Source: Microbacterium galbinum
GTDB taxonomy: Bacteria > Actinomycetota > Actinomycetes > Actinomycetales > Microbacteriaceae
Assembly: GCF_023091225.1 (NCBI RefSeq)
Contig: NZ_JAHWXM010000001.1
Location: 744,001-808,000 of the forward strand
Length of the DNA: 64,000 nucleotides
Direction: 5' to 3'
This document shows, in pieces, positions 48,495 to 57,733 of this stretch. Below the pieces are notes generated by a model that worked only from the letters and a program-made list of their open reading frames with translations, did no database searches and had not been told where the DNA came from. The translations under genes and the position numbers were made by a program. The stretch's first letter is position 1. Each line of letters begins with the position of its first letter.

Positions 48495-48543
48495 CTGCCT
48501 GGAGCCTAGGAATACGCCCGGCACGTGAGATCATGGAAGAGAC

Positions 48544-50166
48544 ATGTCGATTGAACAACAACCGAGCCTGCCTCCCGTGCTCCGCCCCGCGAACCCGCCC
48601 CGGCGTCAGCTGTCCGAACTCGCCTCCCGATTCGCTCGCGACACGCGCGGCGAGCTGCAGGGGGTGGCCGTCAGCGGCATCACCCTCGCGACCGCCGACC
48701 TCCGCGCGGGAGAGGCTTTCGTCGCGATCCGGGGCGTGAACCGCCACGGCGCCGAGTTCTCGGCCGCGGCCGCCGAGAAGGGCGCGGTCGCGATCATCAC
48801 CGACGACGACGGCGCCGCGATCGCCGAGTCGGTCGGCCTCCCGATCCTGATCGTCGACGATCCGCGCGCGATCCTGGGCGACCTGAGCGCCTGGGTCTAC
48901 GGCACCGGGGCCGACGATCCGCTCCCCCTGCTCTTCGCGACCACCGGGACCAACGGCAAGACGAGCGTCTCCCATCTGCTCGCCGGCATCCTCGACCAGA
49001 TCGACGTCGTCACCGGGCTCTCCTCGACCGCCGAACGGCACATCGCGGGCGAGGTCATCGTCTCGCGACTGACGACGCCCGAAGCATCCGAGTTCCACGC
49101 CCTCCTCGCCCTCATGCGCGAGCGCGAGGTCGAGGCCGTGGCCGTGGAGGTGAGCGCCCAGGCGCTCTCGCGCCACCGCGTCGACGGCATCCACTTCGAC
49201 GTGGCCGGCTTCACCAACCTCAGCCACGACCACCTCGACGACTACGCCGACATGGAGGAGTACTTCGAGGCCAAGCTGCCGCTCTTCCGCCCCGACCGGT
49301 CGAAGCGCGGCGTCATCTGCCTCGACTCCCCCTCCGGCGCGATCGTCGTCGAACGCGCCGAGATCCCGGTCGTGACGGTGGGCACCCCGCTGATCGCCGC
49401 CGACCCGAAGATCGCAGCGAAAGCGGACTGGGTCGTCACGATCGACGACGAGCGCGCCGCCGGCACCACCTTCACCCTCGCGGGCCCCGCGGGAACCCTC
49501 ACGACGACGGTCCCGGTGATCGGCCCACACATGGCCGCGAATGCCGCACTGGCGATCGTGATGCTCCTCGAAGGCGGCTACGCCTGGGAGCGGATCGTCA
49601 CGGCCCTCGAGCGCGACGGCGGCATCCGCGCGTATCTGCCCGGGCGCACGCAGCTCGTGTCGGGCGAGCGCGGCCCGGCCGTTTTCGTCGACTTCGGCCA
49701 CTCCCCCGACGCGTTCGAGAAGACACTCGCCGCCGTGCGTCGCGTGACGCCGGGACGCGTCGTCATGCTGTTCGGCGCCGATGGCGACCGCGACGCGAGC
49801 AAGCGATTCGACATGGCCCGCACGGCCGTGCAGGGCAGCGACATCCTCGTCGTGACCGATCACCACCCCCGCTTCGAGGATCCCGAGTCGATCCGTGCGA
49901 CGCTGGTGGCGGGCGCACGGAAAGCACGCCCGGATGCCGAGATCCACGAGTACTCGCCGCCGGAGACGGCCATCGTCGCCGCTGTCGAGCTCGTCGGGGA
50001 CGGCGATGCGATCCTCTGGGCAGGACCCGGGCACCAGGACTACCGCGATATCCGTGGTGTGCGCACGCCGTACTCGGCCAGGGAACTCGCCCGCCGCGCT
50101 CTGCGCGCGGCCGGGTGGCCGGTGCCGGACTCGCGTTGGCCCGTGCCCTACCCCGACGAGGACTGA
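48544..50166 (+). CDS. Mur ligase, MurE paralogue with altered substrate motifs
   Basis: A 540-residue Mur ligase with MurE architecture. The P-loop TGTNGKTS lies at about 135-142, the carbamylated Lys is Lys244 in YFEAKLPLF, and VSAQALSRHRVDG precedes it. Two motifs that grip meso-diaminopimelate in E. coli MurE are changed: DNPR is DHHPR (439-443) and GKGHE is GPGHQ (494-498). The substrate is therefore probably not DAP. That fits Microbacteriaceae, whose B-type cell wall lacks DAP, but it could also be a non-murein ligase. It stands outside a dcw cluster, between rip1 and dxr. The ATG follows GGAAGAG. Confidence 0.82.
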   Translation: MSIEQQPSLPPVLRPANPPRRQLSELASRFARDTRGELQGVAVSGITLATADLRAGEAFVAIRGVNRHGAEFSAAAAEKGAVAIITDDDGAAIAESVGLPILIVDDPRAILGDLSAWVYGTGADDPLPLLFATTGTNGKTSVSHLLAGILDQIDVVTGLSSTAERHIAGEVIVSRLTTPEASEFHALLALMREREVEAVAVEVSAQALSRHRVDGIHFDVAGFTNLSHDHLDDYADMEEYFEAKLPLFRPDRSKRGVICLDSPSGAIVVERAEIPVVTVGTPLIAADPKIAAKADWVVTIDDERAAGTTFTLAGPAGTLTTTVPVIGPHMAANAALAIVMLLEGGYAWERIVTALERDGGIRAYLPGRTQLVSGERGPAVFVDFGHSPDAFEKTLAAVRRVTPGRVVMLFGADGDRDASKRFDMARTAVQGSDILVVTDHHPRFEDPESIRATLVAGARKARPDAEIHEYSPPETAIVAAVELVGDGDAILWAGPGHQDYRDIRGVRTPYSARELARRALRAAGWPVPDSRWPVPYPDED

Positions 50167-50169
50167 GGC

Positions 50170-51252
50170 TCAGGCGGCGGCGATCAGCCGGTCCGCCTTC
50201 TGCCGCGCCCAGAGCTCGGCCGCGGCGAGCGACTCCACCGTGAGCTGCTCGGGCGGTTCGTGCGCATCCACGACGCGGGCGATCGTGTCGACGATTCCCA
50301 GGAACGGAAGTCGTCCGTCGTGGAAGGCGTCGACCGCCTGCTCGTTCGCGGCGTTGTAGACGGCGGGGAACGTCGCTCCCGCACGTCCGACGGTCTTCGC
50401 GAGCGCGACGGAGGGGAAGGCCTCCTCGTCGAGAGGTTCGAACGTCCAGGAGGACGCCGTCCTCCAATCGAGGGGGCGCCCCACCCCACCGACGCGGTTC
50501 GGCCAGTCGAGTCCCAGCGAGATCGGCAGGCGCATGTCGGGCGGCGATGCCTGGGCGATGGTCGAGCCGTCGATGAATTCGACCATCGAGTGCACGATCG
50601 ACTGCGGGTGCACCACGACGTCGATGTCGTCGTAGGCGATGTCGAAGAGCAGGTGCGCCTCGATGACCTCGAGGCCCTTGTTGACGAGGGTGGCGGAGTT
50701 GGTGGTGACCATGCGCCCCATATCCCAGGTCGGGTGGGCCAGGGCTTCGGCCGGCGTGACCTCGGCGAGCTCCTGCCGGGTGCGCCCGCGGAAGGGACCG
50801 CCGGAGGCCGTGACGACGAGCCGACGCACCTCGGCGTGCGTTCCGCTGCGGAGCGCCTGCGCGATCGCGGAGTGCTCGGAGTCGACGGGCACGATCTGCC
50901 CGGGCCGTGCCGCGGCGAGCACCAGCTCGCCGCCCACGATGAGGGACTCCTTGTTCGCCAGGGCGAGCGTGCGTCCGGCTTTCAGAGCGGCGAGTGTCGA
51001 GCCGAGGCCGATCGATCCCGTGATCGCGTTCAGCACCACGTCGGCGTCGACGTCGCGCACGAGCTGCTCGGCCTCGACCGCCCCCAGAGCGGTGCTCTCG
51101 ACACGGAAGCTCTCGGCCTGCTCGCCCAGCATCTCTGCGTTCGAGCCTGCAGCGAGACCGACCAGTTCGAAACGGCGGGGGTTGGCACGGATGACGTCGA
51201 GCGCCTGCGTTCCGATGGAGCCGGTGGAGCCGAGGACGATGATGCGCTGCAT
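50170..51252 (-). CDS. dxr: 1-deoxy-D-xylulose-5-phosphate reductoisomerase
   Basis: A 360-residue NADPH enzyme that commits carbon to the MEP isoprenoid pathway. The nucleotide-binding start [19 protein letters not shown], the metal-site [13 protein letters not shown] and [10 protein letters not shown], and the SMVEFIDGS loop are all as in Dxr. It starts with ATG six bases behind TAGGCT. The stop lies three bases from the convergent Mur ligase stop, with no room for a terminator between them. Confidence 0.97.
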   Translation of the reverse strand: MQRIIVLGSTGSIGTQALDVIRANPRRFELVGLAAGSNAEMLGEQAESFRVESTALGAVEAEQLVRDVDADVVLNAITGSIGLGSTLAALKAGRTLALANKESLIVGGELVLAAARPGQIVPVDSEHSAIAQALRSGTHAEVRRLVVTASGGPFRGRTRQELAEVTPAEALAHPTWDMGRMVTTNSATLVNKGLEVIEAHLLFDIAYDDIDVVVHPQSIVHSMVEFIDGSTIAQASPPDMRLPISLGLDWPNRVGGVGRPLDWRTASSWTFEPLDEEAFPSVALAKTVGRAGATFPAVYNAANEQAVDAFHDGRLPFLGIVDTIARVVDAHEPPEQLTVESLAAAELWARQKADRLIAAA

Positions 51253-51258
51253 GTCGTC

Positions 51259-51264
51259 AGCCTA
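51259..51264 (-). promoter_or_regulatory. -10 hexamer TAGGCT, leaderless dxr
   Basis: TAGGCT on the minus strand, six bases before the dxr ATG. Confidence 0.5.
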
Positions 51265-51287
51265 TGACACGCCCTCGGCTCCGTCGC

Positions 51288-52274
51288 TTACTGCTGGACC
51301 TGCTCCGGCGGGGTGGTCGCGAGGATGTCCACGACGAACACGAGGCTCTCGTTCTGGAGCTCGTTGCCCTCGCTCGCACCGTACGCCTCGGACGGCGGCA
51401 TCGTCACGATGACCTGCGATCCGACCTTCTGGCCTTCGAGCGCCTTCTTGAAGCCGGTCACGACACCCGTCGTGGGGAACTGCGCCGGGGCCGCTCCGCG
51501 GCTCCAGCTGGAGTCGAACTCTTCCCCGTCCGACCACTTGATGCCGCGGTACTGAACAGTGACGAGATCACCCTCGGCGACCGTCGCGCCGTCGCCCTGC
51601 TTCAGGACCGCGACCTTCGTCTCGGCCGGAGCGTCGCCGTCCGGGAGAGTGATGGTGGGGGCGCCGTCCGCGTCGAGCTCGACGGTGGGCATCCCCGCTT
51701 CGGGCTCGACGTCGGTACCCGATGCGATGGTCGGGAGCTTCTCGATCGTCTGGACGTAGAGCACGCTCGGGTTCAGGCCCTCCTGCGAGGCGGGGAGGGT
51801 GAGCACGACGCTCGACCCGACGGGGAGGCACTCCGCCGCGACCGTGAACACGGTCGACTGCGTGGGGTCGGAGATCTGCTGCTGCTGCGAGGCGAGCAAC
51901 GCCGAGAGGATGCCGTCCGGGCCGCGCTCGGAGCTGCTCAGCACCTCGTTGGTCGTCGCGTCGACGAGCTGGTAACGCAGCGAGACGAGGTCGCCGGGAA
52001 GCACCTCATCGCCGTCGCCCTCGGTGATCACCGAACGCTCGGGCTCGGTGATCTCGGTGCCTGCGGGGACCGTCACCTTCGCGTCGCCGTCCGTTCCCTC
52101 GACCGTGACGGCGTCGGACCCGGCACCGGATGCGAGGTCGGCGAGGCACGACGTCGCTCCCGCGGTCTCCTCCGGCGTGGCCGAGCTCTCCGGCTCAGCG
52201 CTGCCGGAGCAGCCGGCCAGCAGAAGGGTCGCCGCGGCGACGGTGGACAGGAGGAGGAGCGGACGCTTGCGCAC
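51288..52274 (-). CDS. FKBP-type isomerase, surface lipoprotein
   Basis: A 328-residue exported isomerase. From the GTG at 52274 (GAAGG ribosome site) it begins with a signal peptide and the lipobox LAGC with Cys22. Two FKBP-like domains follow. The first (about 90-200) is degenerate. The second (about 215-320) is complete, with GDLVTVQYRGIKWSDGEEFDSSW, VVTGFKKALEGQKVGSQV and PSEAYG. It would help fold secreted proteins. An ATG at 52310 would extend it by 12 residues but weakens the signal peptide. It lies just upstream of dxr on the same strand. Confidence 0.9.
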   Translation of the reverse strand: MRKRPLLLLSTVAAATLLLAGCSGSAEPESSATPEETAGATSCLADLASGAGSDAVTVEGTDGDAKVTVPAGTEITEPERSVITEGDGDEVLPGDLVSLRYQLVDATTNEVLSSSERGPDGILSALLASQQQQISDPTQSTVFTVAAECLPVGSSVVLTLPASQEGLNPSVLYVQTIEKLPTIASGTDVEPEAGMPTVELDADGAPTITLPDGDAPAETKVAVLKQGDGATVAEGDLVTVQYRGIKWSDGEEFDSSWSRGAAPAQFPTTGVVTGFKKALEGQKVGSQVIVTMPPSEAYGASEGNELQNESLVFVVDILATTPPEQVQQ

Positions 52275-52387
52275 AGTTGAGCCTTCGAGATCGCGGGCGG
52301 GACGCTTCATCCTCTCGCATTTCGCTTGGCCCGCGCTGGGAGACGCGACACAACCGCTTCATTCCAGTGCCGGCATGGATCTCGGAG

Positions 52388-52393
52388 TAGCCT
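52388..52393 (+). promoter_or_regulatory. -10 hexamer TAGCCT, leaderless plsC
   Basis: TAGCCT followed by six bases and the ATG at 52400. Confidence 0.5.
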
Positions 52394-52399
52394 TCTCTG

Positions 52400-53197
52400 A
52401 TGACCTCTGAGCCGTCCGTGGACCCGGAATCGTCCCCCGCAGAGACCGCAGAGACCTCGAAGTCAGCGGAGCCTCGTCACGCCGGATTCGCCTACGCGCT
52501 GGGGCGCAGCATCATCAGCCCGCTCGCCCGGCTGATCTATCGTCCGCGCGTCGAGGGCAAGGAGAACGTCCCGCGCACCGGGGCCGTGATCTTCGCCAGC
52601 AACCACCTGTCCTTCATCGATTCCATCGCGATCCCGGTTGCAGCCCCCCGTCCGGTGCATTTCCTCGCGAAATCCAGTTACTTCGAGGGCACGGGCGCCA
52701 AGGGCTGGCTCAGCAAGACCTTCTTCGAATCCATCGGAGCCATACCGGTACGCCGCGGTGCCGGACAGGCTGCTCTGGACGCACTCGACCTGCAGCGCCA
52801 GCTGCTCGATGAGGGACTCGCCGTAGCGCTCTACCCGGAGGGCACCCGTTCCACCGACGGTCGGCTCTACAAGGGCCGCACGGGCGTCGCTTTCCTGGCT
52901 CTGCAGACCGGAGCGCCCGTCGTCCCCGTCGGGCTCATCGGGACCGACAAGGTGATGCCGGTCGGCGCGAAGATCCCCACGACGAAGGAGCGCATCACGG
53001 TGCGTTTCGGCAAACCCCTCGATCTCGCCCCACACGGCCCCGCGACGAGCGGTCGAGCGCGTCGTCTCGCGACCGACGAGATCATGGCCGCGATCCACGC
53101 GCTCTCGGGCCAGGAGCTCGCCGGGGCATACAACGAAGCTCCCGCGCAGGGAGCGATCGAGAAGATCAAGCAGGCACTGCCGCACGAGCGCCGCTGA
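52400..53197 (+). CDS. plsC: 1-acyl-sn-glycerol-3-phosphate acyltransferase
   Basis: A 265-residue PlsC-type acyltransferase that adds the second acyl chain to make phosphatidic acid at the membrane. The catalytic NHxxxxD is NHLSFID (His69, Asp74), the phosphate-binding block is PEGTRSTDG (Glu147), and PVVPVGLIG follows. The first 25 residues are polar and not conserved. The convergent OsmC gene ends 14 bases away. A close relative with another acceptor cannot be excluded. Confidence 0.9.
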   Translation: MTSEPSVDPESSPAETAETSKSAEPRHAGFAYALGRSIISPLARLIYRPRVEGKENVPRTGAVIFASNHLSFIDSIAIPVAAPRPVHFLAKSSYFEGTGAKGWLSKTFFESIGAIPVRRGAGQAALDALDLQRQLLDEGLAVALYPEGTRSTDGRLYKGRTGVAFLALQTGAPVVPVGLIGTDKVMPVGAKIPTTKERITVRFGKPLDLAPHGPATSGRARRLATDEIMAAIHALSGQELAGAYNEAPAQGAIEKIKQALPHERR

Positions 53198-53211
53198 CGG
53201 TCGTCGAGCGC

Positions 53212-53706
53212 TCAGCCGAGCGCTGTCACCGTGGCCTCGTGCCGCACGGGGAAGTTCATCGAGTTCGCGATGAAGCACCACTCGTTGGCCTGCACGTGCG
53301 CGCGCTCCGCGGCCTCGATCATGGATGCGTCGGCGACGACGACCTGCGGGTGCAGCGTGACCTCGGAGAACGCTCCGCCGCCCGCGCCGTCTTCGCGCAT
53401 CGTGCCGGTCGCGTCGTCGCGGTAGGAGAGGACGACCACGCCCGCGGTGACGCACGCGTGCAGGTACGAGAGCAGGTGGCATTCCGACAGCGATGCGACG
53501 AGGAGGTCCTCGGGGTTCCATCGCGCGGGGTCGCCGCGGAAAGGCTTGTCGGCGGATGCGAGGAGCATCGGCTTTCCCTCGACGGAGATCTCGACGTCGC
53601 GCCGATAGTCGCGGTAGCCGCTCGTGCCGGTCCCGGTGTTGCCGGTCCAGATGCTCGTGAGCGCATAACGGTGCTCTCCGAGGATGCGCGTTGCGTGTTC
53701 TGCCAT
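53212..53706 (-). CDS. OsmC-family peroxide reductase
   Basis: A 164-residue OsmC/Ohr-fold protein. Both redox cysteines are present: Cys76 in ASLSECHLLSYLH and Cys144 in ANEWCFIANS. The N-terminus (TSIWTGNTGTGTSGYRDYRRD) and the short loops match the YhfA/OsmC-like group that detoxifies organic hydroperoxides, rather than Ohr proper. The ATG at 53706 follows GGGGAG. It is divergent from the asparaginase gene. Confidence 0.9.
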   Translation of the reverse strand: MAEHATRILGEHRYALTSIWTGNTGTGTSGYRDYRRDVEISVEGKPMLLASADKPFRGDPARWNPEDLLVASLSECHLLSYLHACVTAGVVVLSYRDDATGTMREDGAGGGAFSEVTLHPQVVVADASMIEAAERAHVQANEWCFIANSMNFPVRHEATVTALG

Positions 53707-53780
53707 GCTCCCCAGTGTGCCACCGGTCGCCGACACTCCCGGCGCCGCACTCGCTTCGGCGACTCGTCGGGCGGCGGGGA

Positions 53781-53786
53781 TAGTCT
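53781..53786 (+). promoter_or_regulatory. -10 hexamer TAGTCT, leaderless asparaginase
   Basis: TAGTCT followed by six bases and the GTG at 53793. Confidence 0.5.
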
Positions 53787-53792
53787 GGACGG

Positions 53793-54788
53793 GTGCTGGA
53801 GACTCTCACCGTTCAGGATTCCGTCGAACTCGCCGTCGTAGAGCGGAGCGGCTTCGTCGAGTCGCGACACGCGGGAGCGGCGGTGGTGCTCTCCTCCGAG
53901 GGAGAGGTGGTCGCCCGTCTCGGCAACGCCGATGCGCTCATCCTGCCGCGCTCCAGCATGAAGCCCCTGCAGGCGGTCGCCTGCATCACGGCGGGAGCCG
54001 CGCTCGAGGGCGAGCACCTCGCTCTGTCGACGGCGAGTCACATCGGGACCGATCGGCATGCCGCCGCGGTGCGGGAGATGCTGACGGCCGGCGGTCTGAA
54101 CGAAGACGCGCTCGCCTGCCCGCCGGCCTGGCCGAGCGATCAGGCGACCCGCGACGAGATGGTGCGGGAGCACGGCCAGCAGGCGAGCGTGCGGATGAAC
54201 TGCTCGGGCAAGCACGCCGCGATGCTGCGGGCCTGCATCGCCACCGGCTGGCCCACGGAGGGGTATCTGGAGGAGGGCCACCCTCTGCAGGCGCACATCC
54301 GCGAGGTGATCGAGCGTCTCACCGGCGAGAAGATCTCCCACACGTCGATCGACGGCTGCGGCGCACCGGTCTACGCGATGACGCTGACGGGCCTCGCCCG
54401 CGCGATCCACCGGATCGGCACGGCATCGGATCGCTCGCCGTTCGCCCTTCACCGCGTCGCCGGTTCCCTGGTGCGCGCGGTGCGCGAGCACCCCTGGACC
54501 ATCGAGGGTCCCGGGCGGCCCGACACCGTCGCCATCGAGAAGCTCGGAGTCTTCGCCAAGGGAGGCGCCGAGGGCGTCATGGTCATGGTGGCCCCCAACG
54601 GCACGACCGTCGCCCTGAAGATGCTCGACGGCGGAGCACGCGCATCGACCATCGTGGCTGCGACGCTGCTCGCGCGAGCCGGGGCACTCACGGATCGTGA
54701 TGTCGCCGACCTGGCCGACGCGCTCTCGCTCGACGTGCTCGGCGGCGGAAAGCCGGTCGGTCGGGTTCTCGTCTCCCCCGGTATCTGA
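53793..54788 (+). CDS. L-asparaginase II family protein
   Basis: A 331-residue enzyme of the thermolabile, Rhizobium etli-type asparaginase group (asparaginase_II), unrelated to the E. coli enzymes. Family blocks are RSGFVESRHAGAAVVL, LPRSSMKPLQA (the SxxK pair), CSGKHAAMLRAC, and DGCGAPVYAM. It has no signal peptide, so it would act on cytosolic asparagine to give aspartate, which the aspartase elsewhere in the window could use. The convergent EssC-like gene ends five bases away. Confidence 0.9.
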   Translation: MLETLTVQDSVELAVVERSGFVESRHAGAAVVLSSEGEVVARLGNADALILPRSSMKPLQAVACITAGAALEGEHLALSTASHIGTDRHAAAVREMLTAGGLNEDALACPPAWPSDQATRDEMVREHGQQASVRMNCSGKHAAMLRACIATGWPTEGYLEEGHPLQAHIREVIERLTGEKISHTSIDGCGAPVYAMTLTGLARAIHRIGTASDRSPFALHRVAGSLVRAVREHPWTIEGPGRPDTVAIEKLGVFAKGGAEGVMVMVAPNGTTVALKMLDGGARASTIVAATLLARAGALTDRDVADLADALSLDVLGGGKPVGRVLVSPGI

Positions 54789-54792
54789 CGCC

Positions 54793-57684
54793 TCATCCCC
54801 GACGTTCTCGCAGGCTCCGCCGTGTGCGGGGCTGGTCCGCTGGCGGCTGCGCACCGACGCTCGCTGCCGTCACGGGCGCGGGCTCACGTCTCCAGGTTTC
54901 CCGCTCACCGAGGAGCGCGGGAACCACGAGTCGCCGCGGTGCCTCGGCTCCGCGCACCGCCCACACCCGTCCGGCGTGAAGCCGCGCGAACGGCGGCAGT
55001 TCCCGGTGCCCGACCAACTGCCGGAGATCCGAAGGCCGCTCCGCGCGGATGAGCACCTCGCCTTCCGTGCGGACGCGCTGCCAGAGCGACCACTCGCGCT
55101 GCCAGGCATCGGTGTCGCCGAGAAGGACGACCGGCTCGTGTTCTCCGCCCGGGGTCTGCGTGAAGCCCTCACCCGCACCGATGACGGCCCCCGACCCGAT
55201 CACGCTCACCCGCGCGGAGGGGTACGCCTGCTGAACCGCGGAGACGAGCGACGCGGCCCCGGCCGTGACGATGGCATGGAGCCCCGCTCCCGGCTCCCAG
55301 CGCTCCGGCCCCTCGCCGCCGATCGCGCGCCCGTCACTCGCCGCTCCGTCGGGCTTCCAGAAGAACTGCGTCTCGTGGCCGTCGAGGCGAGCACGGCCGG
55401 GTGGACGACGCTCGTCGAACGTCGCGCTCTCGCCGCCGGCCGCGACGTGATCGACCCTGCTCGCGGCGCGCAGCAGGGCTCGGCGCGGCAGCGCGTCGAG
55501 CACGCGCCCGATGGCTCCGCTCGATCGCGTCGCCGTGATCACGACGCTGCTCCCGGTCGCACCGCGCAGGATCTGCTCCCACCGCTGCACCAGAGTCTGC
55601 GCATACTCGGGCGGCAGCTCCGCGGCACGGGCATCGAGGTCGTCGCAAAGGACGAGCGCGGGCATCCGTGTCCGTCCCTCGACCAGCGACTGCACGACGT
55701 CCCACATCCGCTCCGTGTCGGCGGGGATCCACAGCGCCTCCGGGACCTGTGCGGCGAGCACGCGGAGAGCGGTGGTGCGCCCCGACCCGGGAGCGCCGAT
55801 CACGGCGATCCCGCGATCCTGGCCCGCCCGGATGACGAGCCACGGCTGCTCCTGCGACTCCGGGACGTCGGCGACTCCCCAGAGGATCTCCGAGCTCCCC
55901 GGCCTCGTCGCATCCTCCGGCAGCGGGATCATCTCGGCGAGCGGAAGCAGCCAGGGACTCACAGGCCTGGGCAGGTGCGCCCAGCGCTTCGCCACCCCGC
56001 TCAGGTCGTCTTCACGGGTCAACGCGACGCGAAGAGGTTCGGGATCATCGTCCTGCGGGCGGCGCACGAGGCAGAGGCCTCGAGCACTCACTCCCCCGGG
56101 GATCTCCGCCGCGGCCGCCGTCCCGATCATCGCGCGGCTGTCGGACGGATCGCTGACCCGAAGGCTGAGCCGCAACGGGCAGTTCGCGGCGAGGGAGTCC
56201 CTCACCACCCCGGAGGCGCGTTGGGTGCCGAGGATCAGATGCATCCCCAGCGCGCGGCCTCGCGCGGCGATGTCGGTGAACACGGCGCCGAGATCCGGAT
56301 GGTCCTGCAGGAGGGCCGCGAACTCGTCCACGACGATCAGGAGTCGCGGAATCTCCACGTCGGCGATATCGCGCACACCGGCTGCGGCGAGAGCGCCCTC
56401 CCGACGGCGCAGTTCGGCGCGCAGGCTCTCCACGCCGCGTCGCGCTCCCGCCTCGTCGAGATCCGTCATGACCGCGGTCACCTGGGCCAGCGCCCGGAGC
56501 GGTTCGAACGCCGTTCCGCCCTTGAAGTCGGCCAGGACGAAGTTCACTCTCTCAGGGCCGTACGACGCGGCTATCGCGGTGACCCAGGTCACCAGGAGCT
56601 CGCTCTTGCCGGTACCCGTGGTGCCGGTGACGATGGCGTGCGGACCGTCTTCGACGATGTCGACCTCTCCGTCCGCACCGGCTCCTCGACCGATGACCGC
56701 CCGCAGCCCTGATTCGGCCGGTGTCTGCACGAGCTGAGCGAACTCCACCGCCTCCGGCACGGCATCCGCCTCGTCGTCGGAGGCGAGTCGGCGGGCGGCG
56801 ATCGTCTCGAATTGCTGGCGGGAGACCCCTTCGGCGGCGATCGTGACGACGCCCTCCGGGGTTCGGAGCGTGGCCTCCCGCGGTTCCTGCAGATCCAGGA
56901 CGGTGAGGATGCCGTCGGGTACTTCTTCGCCGGACCGCGCCAGCCAGATCGTCGCGTCCGCTTCGACCTCCCGGATCGACGCGGGTCCGACACCGAGGCG
57001 GAATCCTCGCCGGAGGGACGACGAGTGCGGAAGCCCGGCGTAGTCCCCGTCGGGGAACCCCTCGCCGACGAGCTTCAGCTGTCCCGGCGCGAACCGCAGA
57101 GAGAGCTGCAGCACCAGCGCACGCGCCACGGCGACGGTGAGAGGCTGCGGGCCCCGCACGCAGATTCCCGCGCCCAGGGGAACGATGATCGGTGCGGACT
57201 CGAGCACACGCGCACGTTCCTGGAGTTCACGTGCCCGCTCACCGTCACCACCGGTCGTACGGATGATGCTGGCGACAGCACCGGAACCGACCACGACGGG
57301 CGTCCTCGCCTCGGGCGGCTCCGTGCCGCGCAGCGGCGGTTCCTGCGTGCAGGTGGCCGCGTCGGGGTGCTGGCCCCAGCGGCGGTGTCTCTCCTCCCCG
57401 TGCAGCGAGGAGAGCTGTTCCTCCGCCACCGCCCATGACCGCTCATCCTCCTCGAGGATGCGTCGCTGCTCCCGACGACGACCGCGTCCCGAATCGACGA
57501 GCGAGGCCACCATCATCACGGGGCCGAGCGCGGCGAAGCAGAGGGAGAAGAGCGAGCCGGTGACCAGCCAGAGAACGACGCCGGCGACGACGGGCATACC
57601 GGCGGCGAGGAACGGCAAAGGGGCGCGTCGAGGCGGGACCTGCGCGGCCGGCAGCACGATCGGGAGGGGATCCATGCCCTCCAT
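54793..57684 (-). CDS. EssC/EccC-like FtsK-SpoIIIE ATPase
   Basis: A 963-residue membrane ATPase related to the motor of type VII secretion. Two helices lie at about 23-65. The first FtsK domain is complete, with Walker A GTTGTGKS (about 353-360) and Walker B LLIVVDEF. A second, weaker ATPase has GAPGSGRTT (about 629) and LVLCDDLD. EccC proteins usually carry three such domains. No WXG100, EccB, EccD or mycosin gene is in the window; the only coupled neighbour is a PP2C phosphatase. The ATG at 57684 is used; MDPLPI at 57675 is an alternative. Confidence 0.85.
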   Translation of the reverse strand: MEGMDPLPIVLPAAQVPPRRAPLPFLAAGMPVVAGVVLWLVTGSLFSLCFAALGPVMMVASLVDSGRGRRREQRRILEEDERSWAVAEEQLSSLHGEERHRRWGQHPDAATCTQEPPLRGTEPPEARTPVVVGSGAVASIIRTTGGDGERARELQERARVLESAPIIVPLGAGICVRGPQPLTVAVARALVLQLSLRFAPGQLKLVGEGFPDGDYAGLPHSSSLRRGFRLGVGPASIREVEADATIWLARSGEEVPDGILTVLDLQEPREATLRTPEGVVTIAAEGVSRQQFETIAARRLASDDEADAVPEAVEFAQLVQTPAESGLRAVIGRGAGADGEVDIVEDGPHAIVTGTTGTGKSELLVTWVTAIAASYGPERVNFVLADFKGGTAFEPLRALAQVTAVMTDLDEAGARRGVESLRAELRRREGALAAAGVRDIADVEIPRLLIVVDEFAALLQDHPDLGAVFTDIAARGRALGMHLILGTQRASGVVRDSLAANCPLRLSLRVSDPSDSRAMIGTAAAAEIPGGVSARGLCLVRRPQDDDPEPLRVALTREDDLSGVAKRWAHLPRPVSPWLLPLAEMIPLPEDATRPGSSEILWGVADVPESQEQPWLVIRAGQDRGIAVIGAPGSGRTTALRVLAAQVPEALWIPADTERMWDVVQSLVEGRTRMPALVLCDDLDARAAELPPEYAQTLVQRWEQILRGATGSSVVITATRSSGAIGRVLDALPRRALLRAASRVDHVAAGGESATFDERRPPGRARLDGHETQFFWKPDGAASDGRAIGGEGPERWEPGAGLHAIVTAGAASLVSAVQQAYPSARVSVIGSGAVIGAGEGFTQTPGGEHEPVVLLGDTDAWQREWSLWQRVRTEGEVLIRAERPSDLRQLVGHRELPPFARLHAGRVWAVRGAEAPRRLVVPALLGERETWRREPAPVTAASVGAQPPADQPRTRRSLRERRG

Positions 57685-57733
57685 TCGACGGCATGGGGAT
57701 CGGCGGAGGGTCTCCGCTCACAGGCGATCGGGG

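Noticed and set aside
47527..50034. An 835-codon minus-strand frame across the site-2 protease and the Mur ligase
   Set aside because: Both underlying genes have complete catalytic motifs in other frames; the long frame lacks any family feature and arises from high GC at third positions.
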